Of a stretch of 64,000 nt of DNA, positions 58,938-64,000 are shown one piece after another; position 1 is the stretch's first letter, and every line of letters begins with the position of its first letter. The stretch comes from Pseudomonadaceae bacterium SI-3. Its GTDB lineage: Bacteria > Pseudomonadota > Gammaproteobacteria > Pseudomonadales > Pseudomonadaceae. The translations under genes were made by a program, and so were the position numbers. Under the pieces are notes generated by a model, which worked only from the letters and a program-made list of their open reading frames with translations, made no database searches and was not told the DNA's origin. The DNA is taken from the NCBI GenBank assembly GCA_004010935.1, contig CP026511.1, forward strand, positions 4,278,001 to 4,342,000, given 5' to 3'.

Positions 58938-59897
58938 ATGACTGTTCGCGTCGGGATCATCATGGACCCAATCGCGCAGATCGCATTCAAGAAAGACAGC
59001 TCCCTGGCCATGCTGCTGGCAGCCCAGGACCGCGGCTGGACGATCTATTACATGGAACAGCGCGATCTTTACCAGCTTGCCAGCGAGGCGCGGGCCCGCA
59101 TGCGCCCGATCCAGGTCTTCAACGACCCCCAACGCTGGTACGAAACAGGGGAAGAGGTCGACGGCGCTCTTGCCGATCTCAATGTCATCCTGATGCGCAA
59201 GGACCCGCCCTTTAATAGCGAGTATGTCTATGCCACCTACCTGCTGGAGCTTGCCGAGCAGGCCGGCACGCTGGTGGTGAATAGTCCGCAGAGCCTGCGC
59301 GATTGCAACGAGAAATTCTTTGCCACCCAGTTTCCGCAATGCACCCCACCAACCCTTGTCAGTCGGCGGTCCGACATTCTGCGGGAGTTTGCTCGCGAGC
59401 AGCGTGACATCATTCTCAAACCGCTGGATGAAATGGGTGGCGCATCGATTTTCCGCCACCGCGAAGGCGACCCGAACCTTTCCGTGATTCTCGAAGTACT
59501 GACCGAGCATGGTAGTCGCCAGATTATGGCGCAGCGTTACATACCGGCCATCAATGAGGGCGACAAGCGCATCCTGATGATTGACGGCGAGCCGGTGCCC
59601 TATTGCCTAGCGCGCATTCCGGCAGCGGGCGAAACACGGGGCAATCTTGCTGCCGGCGGACGCGGCGTCGCCCAGCCACTTTCTGAGCGCGATAAGGAGA
59701 TCGCCGCGATTGTCGGGCCAGAGTTGCGCAAACGCGGGCTGCTTTTCGTCGGACTGGACGTGATCGGTGATTTCCTTACCGAGATCAACATTACCAGCCC
59801 GACCTGCATTCGTGAGATCGACAATGCGTTCGATACCCGCATCGGCGAGCGCCTGGTGGACGCTATCGCTGCAAAATTGAGCAGACCCAACGTTTAG
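58938..59897 (+). CDS. gshB: Glutathione synthetase
   Basis: The 319-residue ATP-grasp enzyme joins gamma-glutamylcysteine and glycine. Features: 'VGIIMDPIAQIAFKKDSSLA', 'VILMRKDPPFNSEYVY', 'VVNSPQSLRDCNEKFF', 'DIILKPLDEMGGASIF', 'QRYIPAINEGDKRILMIDGE', 'RGNLAAGGRG' and 'EINITSPTCIREID'. GGAG precedes the ATG at 58938. A 55-codon in-frame extension upstream would occupy the promoter region and is rejected. It is divergent from the pil-chp operon. Confidence 0.96.
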   Translation: MTVRVGIIMDPIAQIAFKKDSSLAMLLAAQDRGWTIYYMEQRDLYQLASEARARMRPIQVFNDPQRWYETGEEVDGALADLNVILMRKDPPFNSEYVYATYLLELAEQAGTLVVNSPQSLRDCNEKFFATQFPQCTPPTLVSRRSDILREFAREQRDIILKPLDEMGGASIFRHREGDPNLSVILEVLTEHGSRQIMAQRYIPAINEGDKRILMIDGEPVPYCLARIPAAGETRGNLAAGGRGVAQPLSERDKEIAAIVGPELRKRGLLFVGLDVIGDFLTEINITSPTCIREIDNAFDTRIGERLVDAIAAKLSRPNV

Positions 59898-59902
59898 TGA
59901 CA

Positions 59903-59927
59903 AGGCGGTTGGCCTAGCCGACCGCCT
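59903..59927 (+). terminator. Hairpin after gshB
   Basis: AGGCGGTTGGC (59903-59913) pairs with GCCGACCGCCT (59917-59927) with one G-T wobble, starting 5 nt after the gshB stop. No strong T-tract follows. Confidence 0.5.
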
Positions 59928-60056
59928 CTCCACCGAACGCTTCCTGTGTTTGGGGCGACCCATCGTCACGCCGACCCATCAAAGCTGCCGCCTGGTTCAT
60001 AGACTTTTACGGTCACGCTGGGCAGACTGCGCGCACTTCAAGCCGACTGAAATGCG

Positions 60057-60953
60057 ATGAACGCCGCTACACGCCAACCCTCTCTTACCCCTACCGGTGT
60101 CCGTCCGGCAGACCGTCTCGGCTTTACGATATTTCTCGCAGCCGCGCTTCATGGTGCCCTCATTCTAGGGCTCGGGTTCACGCTCTCCGAACCAAAGCAG
60201 ACCAGCAAATCGCTGGAAATCACCTTGTCCACGTTTAAAAGCGAAGACAAGCCAAAGGAAGCAGATTTCCTGGCTCAGGACAATCAGCAAGGCAGCGGCA
60301 CGCTGGAGCATAAGGCCTCGCCGAAAACGACCGAGCAAGCGCCGTTCCAGGACACTCAGGTGCGCAAGGTCTCGCCCGCTTCGTCGCCACCGCCTAGCAG
60401 CCCTAGCGAGGCGCCTAAGACAGCTGTAGCAACCCGCGCACCGCAGCCGGACAAGACACCGGCAAAACCACAAAAGAACAAGCCGCAGCCACAGGCGCAG
60501 CCGGCTCCCGTCTATGACAGTTCGCAGCTCAGCGCGGAAATCGCCAGCCTTGAAGCCGAACTCGCCCAACAGGTCGAGCAATACGCCAAGCGGCCTCGCG
60601 TCAGTCGTCAGAACAGCGCAGCCACCATGCGCGACATCAGCGCCTGGTACCGGGACGAATGGCGCAAGAAAGTCGAACGTATCGGCAATCTGAACTACCC
60701 CGACGAGGCGCGCCGTCAACGTATCTACGGCAGCCTGCGCATGCTGGTGATCGTTGACCGAAACGGTGCGGTACAGGAGCTTCGAGTACTAGAATCTTCA
60801 GGCCAGCCGATGCTCGACCAGGCCGCTATGCGCATAGTCAGGCTTGCCGCACCTTTTGCCCCTTTTTCCGGTGAGCTGGCGCAGAACTTCGATCAGGTCG
60901 AGATCATCAGAACCTGGCGGTTCGAGCGTGGCGACCGTCTGTCAAGCCGCTGA
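60057..60953 (+). CDS. tonB3: TonB-family energy transducer (TonB3-like)
   Basis: This 298-residue protein has one N-terminal membrane helix ('LGFTIFLAAALHGALILGLGF', about residues 20-40), a long Pro/Lys/Gln-rich periplasmic spacer, a coiled segment ('SAEIASLEAELAQQVEQY') and a C-terminal TonB domain ('YPDEARRQRIYGSLRMLVIV', 'VLESSGQPMLDQAAMRIVRL'). It transmits proton-motive force from ExbBD to outer-membrane transporters. The position between gshB and yqgE matches P. aeruginosa tonB3 (PA0406), which is reported to be needed for twitching motility. That makes its place beside pil-chp notable. Confidence 0.85.
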   Translation: MNAATRQPSLTPTGVRPADRLGFTIFLAAALHGALILGLGFTLSEPKQTSKSLEITLSTFKSEDKPKEADFLAQDNQQGSGTLEHKASPKTTEQAPFQDTQVRKVSPASSPPPSSPSEAPKTAVATRAPQPDKTPAKPQKNKPQPQAQPAPVYDSSQLSAEIASLEAELAQQVEQYAKRPRVSRQNSAATMRDISAWYRDEWRKKVERIGNLNYPDEARRQRIYGSLRMLVIVDRNGAVQELRVLESSGQPMLDQAAMRIVRLAAPFAPFSGELAQNFDQVEIIRTWRFERGDRLSSR

Positions 60954-61034
60954 AAAGAGACGTTCGCGCCGCGTCGGGCACGTATCTAGCGCGGCTGCTT
61001 CACGGCCCAGCCCGTAACGCTTAAGCTAGCCCCC

Positions 61035-61604
61035 ATGAACGCGACCTCGCCCAGCTACCTCAAGCATCACTTTCTGATCGCCATGCCGCATATGGCGGAC
61101 CCCAATTTTGCCCAGACCTTGATCTATCTGGTGGAGCACAACCGGGACGGCGCGATGGGGCTGATTGTCAATCGCCCCAGCGGATTGAACCTGGCGGATA
61201 TCCTTGAGCAACTCCGCCCGGATCAGCCAGGCGATGTCAGCAGCCAACATCTGACGATTTTTTCGGGCGGCCCGGTTCAGACCGATCGAGGTTTCGTGCT
61301 GCATCCGGCCGACGCCCAGTTTCAGGCAACGCTCGCTCTGGGTCCGCTCGGAGTGACCACGTCCCAGGACGTTCTCTTCGCCATCGCCGACGGCTACGGC
61401 CCCAAGCAGCATTTGATTGCCCTCGGCTATGCGGGCTGGGAACCTGGCCAACTGGAAGCGGAGCTGGCCGAGAACGCCTGGCTCAGCTGCCAGGCGCAGC
61501 CAGAGATTCTTTTCGACCTGCCCTATGATCAGCGTTTGACTGCCGCTGCCGCATCGCTAGGGGTCGACCTTAGATTGCTCAGCAGCCAGGTCGGCCACGC
61601 ATGA
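61035..61604 (+). CDS. yqgE: YqgE/AlgH family protein
   Basis: The 189-residue protein matches the YqgE/AlgH (DUF179) family: 'LKHHFLIAMPHMADPNFAQT', 'VEHNRDGAMGLIVNRPS', 'IFSGGPVQTDRGFVLH', 'LFAIADGYGPKQHLIALGYA' and 'GWEPGQLEAELAENAWL'. The family has a conserved fold and no firmly established biochemical role. AlgH was linked to alginate regulation in P. aeruginosa. It overlaps ruvX by 4 bp and is translationally coupled to it. Confidence 0.93.
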   Translation: MNATSPSYLKHHFLIAMPHMADPNFAQTLIYLVEHNRDGAMGLIVNRPSGLNLADILEQLRPDQPGDVSSQHLTIFSGGPVQTDRGFVLHPADAQFQATLALGPLGVTTSQDVLFAIADGYGPKQHLIALGYAGWEPGQLEAELAENAWLSCQAQPEILFDLPYDQRLTAAAASLGVDLRLLSSQVGHA

Positions 61605-62029
61605 GCACGCTGCGTCTACTGCTCGGCTTCGACTACGGCACCAAGCAGATCGGCGTCGCCGTTGGACAGGCGATCACCGGTCAAGCACGCGAGCTCTGCG
61701 TGCTCAAAGCGCAAAATGGCGTACCCGACTGGTCACAAATCGAGGCACTGCTGCGTGAGTGGCAACCGGATGCACTAGTGGTCGGCCTGCCTTTAAACAT
61801 GGACGGCAGTGCCAGTGAGATGAGCGCTCGTGCTGAGAAGTTTGCCCGCCGCCTCAACGGTCGCTTCAACCTGCCAGTGCATACCCATGACGAGCGCCTC
61901 ACGACATACGAAGCCAAAGGCGAACGCCTGCGTGGTGGTCAGAGCGGCGGTTACCGTGAACGCCCTGTCGATGCGCTGGCCGCCGCTCTTTTACTCGAAG
62001 GCTGGCTGAGTGCCCAGCAAACCGCCTGA
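61601..62029 (+). CDS. ruvX: Holliday junction resolvase-like RuvX (YqgF)
   Basis: The 142-residue RNase H-fold protein has '[17 protein letters not shown]' with the first catalytic Asp, '[18 protein letters not shown]', '[13 protein letters not shown]' and the final Asp in '[17 protein letters not shown]'. YqgF proteins act in pre-16S rRNA 5'-end processing and perhaps recombination. It begins in the ATGA overlap with yqgE and ends 19 bp before pyrR. Confidence 0.93.
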   Translation: MSTLRLLLGFDYGTKQIGVAVGQAITGQARELCVLKAQNGVPDWSQIEALLREWQPDALVVGLPLNMDGSASEMSARAEKFARRLNGRFNLPVHTHDERLTTYEAKGERLRGGQSGGYRERPVDALAAALLLEGWLSAQQTA

Positions 62030-62048
62030 AGCGGTCCCAGGAGAAATC

Positions 62049-62561
62049 ATGACCCTGCCCAATCCCGACCAGCTGCTCCCGGAAATGGCTTCCGCTCTGG
62101 ACCGACACCTGAACAGCCGAGCCGTCAGCGAACCTCGCTTCATCGGCATCCGCACCGGCGGCGTCTGGGTCGCCCAGGCTCTGCTTGAACGGCGGAACAA
62201 GAACGAGGCGCTGGGGATTCTGGATGTCTCCTTCTACCGCGACGATTTCACCCAGAACGGTCTGCATCCCCAGGTCCGCCCCTCGGAGCTGCCTTTTGAA
62301 ATCGAAGGGCAACACCTGGTACTGGTCGATGATGTACTGATGAGCGGTCGCACCATTCGCGCGGCGCTCAACGAGCTGTTCGATTATGGGCGACCCGCCA
62401 GCGTCAGCCTGGTATGCCTGCTCGACCTCAACGCCCGCGAGCTGCCAATCCGGCCAGACGTAGTTGGCGCGACACTCTCGCTGGCTCCTGACCAACGAGT
62501 GAAATTGCTTGGCCCAACCCCGCTAACGCTCGAGCTCCAGACCCTCGCCTCCGCCAATTGA
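62049..62561 (+). CDS. pyrR: PyrR bifunctional protein (regulator/uracil phosphoribosyltransferase-like)
   Basis: The 170-residue phosphoribosyltransferase-fold protein contains the PRPP loop '[20 protein letters not shown]' and '[15 protein letters not shown]'. In Bacillus PyrR attenuates pyr transcription by RNA binding and has UPRT activity. In Pseudomonas its position as the first pyr gene suggests pyrimidine regulation, but the leader here contains no obvious attenuator and the mechanism is unclear. AGGAGA precedes the ATG at 62049, deciding it over an ATG 13 codons upstream. Confidence 0.9.
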   Translation: MTLPNPDQLLPEMASALDRHLNSRAVSEPRFIGIRTGGVWVAQALLERRNKNEALGILDVSFYRDDFTQNGLHPQVRPSELPFEIEGQHLVLVDDVLMSGRTIRAALNELFDYGRPASVSLVCLLDLNARELPIRPDVVGATLSLAPDQRVKLLGPTPLTLELQTLASAN

Positions 62562-62571
62562 GACCCTCGCG

Positions 62572-63588
62572 ATGACGCCAACCGACGCCAAGCGCCCACT
62601 CCAGCTGAACGACCATGGACAGTTGCGCCATTTCCTCTCGTTGGATGGGCTACCCCGCGCGCTACTTACCGAAATCCTCGACACCGCCGACTCGTTCCTC
62701 GAGGTCGGCGCCAGAGCAGTGAAGAAAGTCCCGCTGTTGCGAGGCAAAACCGTTTGCAACGTATTCTTCGAAAACTCCACACGCACTCGCACTACATTCG
62801 AGCTGGCGGCCAAGCGGCTGTCGGCGGACGTGATCACCCTAAACGTCTCGACCTCCTCGACCAGTAAGGGCGAAACACTTACCGATACCCTGCGCAACCT
62901 CGAGGCGATGGCCGCCGACATGTTCGTCGTCCGTCACGCGGATTCCGGCGCCGCGCACTTCATTGCAGAACACGTCTGCCCGGATGTAGCGGTCATAAAC
63001 GGCGGCGATGGGCGCCATGCGCACCCGACCCAGGGCATGCTCGACATGCTCACCATTCGCCGGCATAAGGGCGACTTCGAAAAGCTTTCAGTGGCCATCG
63101 TCGGCGACATCCTGCATTCGCGGGTAGCCCGCTCCAATATGCTCGCGCTGAAAACACTGGGCTGCCCGGATATTCGTGTCATAGGCCCGAAGACACTGCT
63201 ACCCGTCGGCCTGGAGCAGTATGGCGTGAGCGTCTACCACGACATGAACGAAGGCCTGCGCGACGTCGACGTGGTGATCATGCTGCGCCTGCAACGTGAA
63301 CGCATGCAGGGCGGGCTGCTGCCCAGCGAAGGCGAGTTCTATCGGCTCTATGGACTCACGACCCAGCGTATGGGGTTAGCCAAGCCGGACGCCATCGTCA
63401 TGCATCCCGGCCCGATCAACCGTGGCGTCGAGATCGAGTCCGCAGTGGCGGATGGTGCCCAGTCAGTCATTCTCAACCAGGTCACCTATGGCATCGCGAT
63501 TCGAATGGCGGTGCTATCCATGGCGATGAGCGGACAGACCGCACAACGGCAACTTGAACAGGAATATGCAGCCGAGGAGCAGAATTGA
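62572..63588 (+). CDS. pyrB: Aspartate carbamoyltransferase catalytic subunit
   Basis: The 338-residue enzyme condenses carbamoyl phosphate with aspartate. Carbamoyl-phosphate site '[19 protein letters not shown]', then '[20 protein letters not shown]', '[12 protein letters not shown]', '[19 protein letters not shown]' and the aspartate-site 'MLRLQRERM', followed by '[15 protein letters not shown]'. The N-terminus is longer than in E. coli PyrB, as in Pseudomonas, where the active ATCase is a dodecamer with pseudo-dihydroorotase PyrC'. The downstream gene begins in the TGATG overlap, matching that partnership. Confidence 0.96.
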   Translation: MTPTDAKRPLQLNDHGQLRHFLSLDGLPRALLTEILDTADSFLEVGARAVKKVPLLRGKTVCNVFFENSTRTRTTFELAAKRLSADVITLNVSTSSTSKGETLTDTLRNLEAMAADMFVVRHADSGAAHFIAEHVCPDVAVINGGDGRHAHPTQGMLDMLTIRRHKGDFEKLSVAIVGDILHSRVARSNMLALKTLGCPDIRVIGPKTLLPVGLEQYGVSVYHDMNEGLRDVDVVIMLRLQRERMQGGLLPSEGEFYRLYGLTTQRMGLAKPDAIVMHPGPINRGVEIESAVADGAQSVILNQVTYGIAIRMAVLSMAMSGQTAQRQLEQEYAAEEQN

Positions 63589-64000
63589 TGCCTACCCACA
63601 TCCTCGGTGCTCGCCTGATCGACCCGGCCAGCGGGCGCGACGAAGTCACTGATATTTACTGCCAGGACGGCAAGATTGCTGCGTTCGGCCAAGCCCCAGC
63701 AGGCTTCAATGTCGCCCAGACCATTGACGCACGAGGCCTGGTCGCAGCGCCTGGCCTGGTCGACCTATCGGTAGCACTTCGTGAGCCTGGCTTCAGCCGC
63801 AAGGGCAGCATCGCCAGCGAAACGCTCGCGGCAACGGCCGGCGGCATCACCAGCCTGTGCTGCCCACCGCAAACCAAGCCTGTGCTGGACACTGCAGCAG
63901 TAGCTGAACTGATCCTCGATCGCGCCCGCGAGTCCGGTCATGCCAAGGTCTTTCCGGTCGGCGCGTTGACACGCAATCTGGCCGGCGAGCAGCTTTCGGA
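63588..64000 (+). CDS. pyrC: Dihydroorotase-like protein PyrC' (pseudo-DHOase; 3' end outside window)
   Basis: The first 137 residues are visible. The ATG overlaps the pyrB TGA by one base, with GAGGAG 8 nt upstream. The amidohydrolase fold is clear ('DIYCQDGKIAAFGQ', 'GLVAAPGLVDLSVALREPGF', 'SETLAATAGGITSLCCPP'). The normal HxH metal motif after 'PGLVDL' is replaced by SVA, so the metal site is lost. This matches the catalytically inactive PyrC' that in Pseudomonas holds the ATCase complex together. A true dihydroorotase must be encoded elsewhere. Confidence 0.9.
   Translation, partial: MPTHILGARLIDPASGRDEVTDIYCQDGKIAAFGQAPAGFNVAQTIDARGLVAAPGLVDLSVALREPGFSRKGSIASETLAATAGGITSLCCPPQTKPVLDTAAVAELILDRARESGHAKVFPVGALTRNLAGEQLS

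Overview
The window is a chromosomal segment of a high-GC gammaproteobacterium. Protein content, gene order and regulatory sequences all point to Pseudomonadaceae, most likely the Pseudomonas stutzeri (Stutzerimonas) group. Much of it follows, in reversed orientation, the order I recall for P. aeruginosa PAO1 between roughly PA0401 and PA0432 and between PA0546 and PA0555. I see no tRNA, rRNA, prophage, insertion sequence or CRISPR array. Almost all of it is core genome. The interest lies in regulatory sites, small insertions and local losses compared with relatives.

Layout: 1-11.9 kb holds the 3' end of dbpA, a PhoX-type Tat-exported phosphatase, a YccS/FUSC membrane protein, an orphan solute-binding protein, an HI0933-type flavoprotein, two small lipoproteins, a globin-coupled GGDEF-EAL protein with an Anr-like box upstream, a hemerythrin, a DUF3509 protein, a methyltransferase and a lone receiver protein. 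11.9-18.3 kb is a central carbon block on the minus strand: tkt, epd, pgk, two small lipoproteins (one MliC-like) and class II fba. 18.4-21 kb is a cassette of a LysR regulator facing a clavaminate-synthase/AsnO-like Fe(II)/2-oxoglutarate oxygenase and a LysE exporter. 21-23.4 kb is an ArsR-methyltransferase fusion regulator followed by metK, preceded by a perfect 12-2-12 palindrome. 23.5-31.3 kb holds an ABC-2 exporter, a ferric-reductase-like protein, LigB, small secreted proteins, a class II cytochrome c and a CPA1 antiporter. 31.3-33.9 kb is an SAH riboswitch followed by ahcY and metF. 34-35.9 kb is rhlE. 36-41.8 kb is a MexAB-OprM/TtgABC-type RND pump. 42-45.5 kb is yceI, cytochrome b561, bioA and rsmE. 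45.5-58.7 kb is the complete Pil-Chp chemosensory operon from pilG to chpC. 58.9-64 kb is gshB, tonB3, yqgE, ruvX, pyrR, pyrB and the start of a pseudo-dihydroorotase.

How the genes work together: the activated-methyl cycle appears twice (metK behind a candidate SAH/SAM-responsive ArsR regulator, and ahcY-metF behind an SAH riboswitch). Surface motility is represented by the whole Pil-Chp pathway with tonB3 close by. The RND pump carries a TtgR-type operator and an embedded promoter, but the repressor gene expected beside it is not there. The best candidates for little-described biology are the oxygenase-exporter-LysR cassette, the repressor-less efflux operon, the 12-2-12 operator and the Anr-linked haem-sensing c-di-GMP enzyme. 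All comparisons with named strains are from memory and no search was run.
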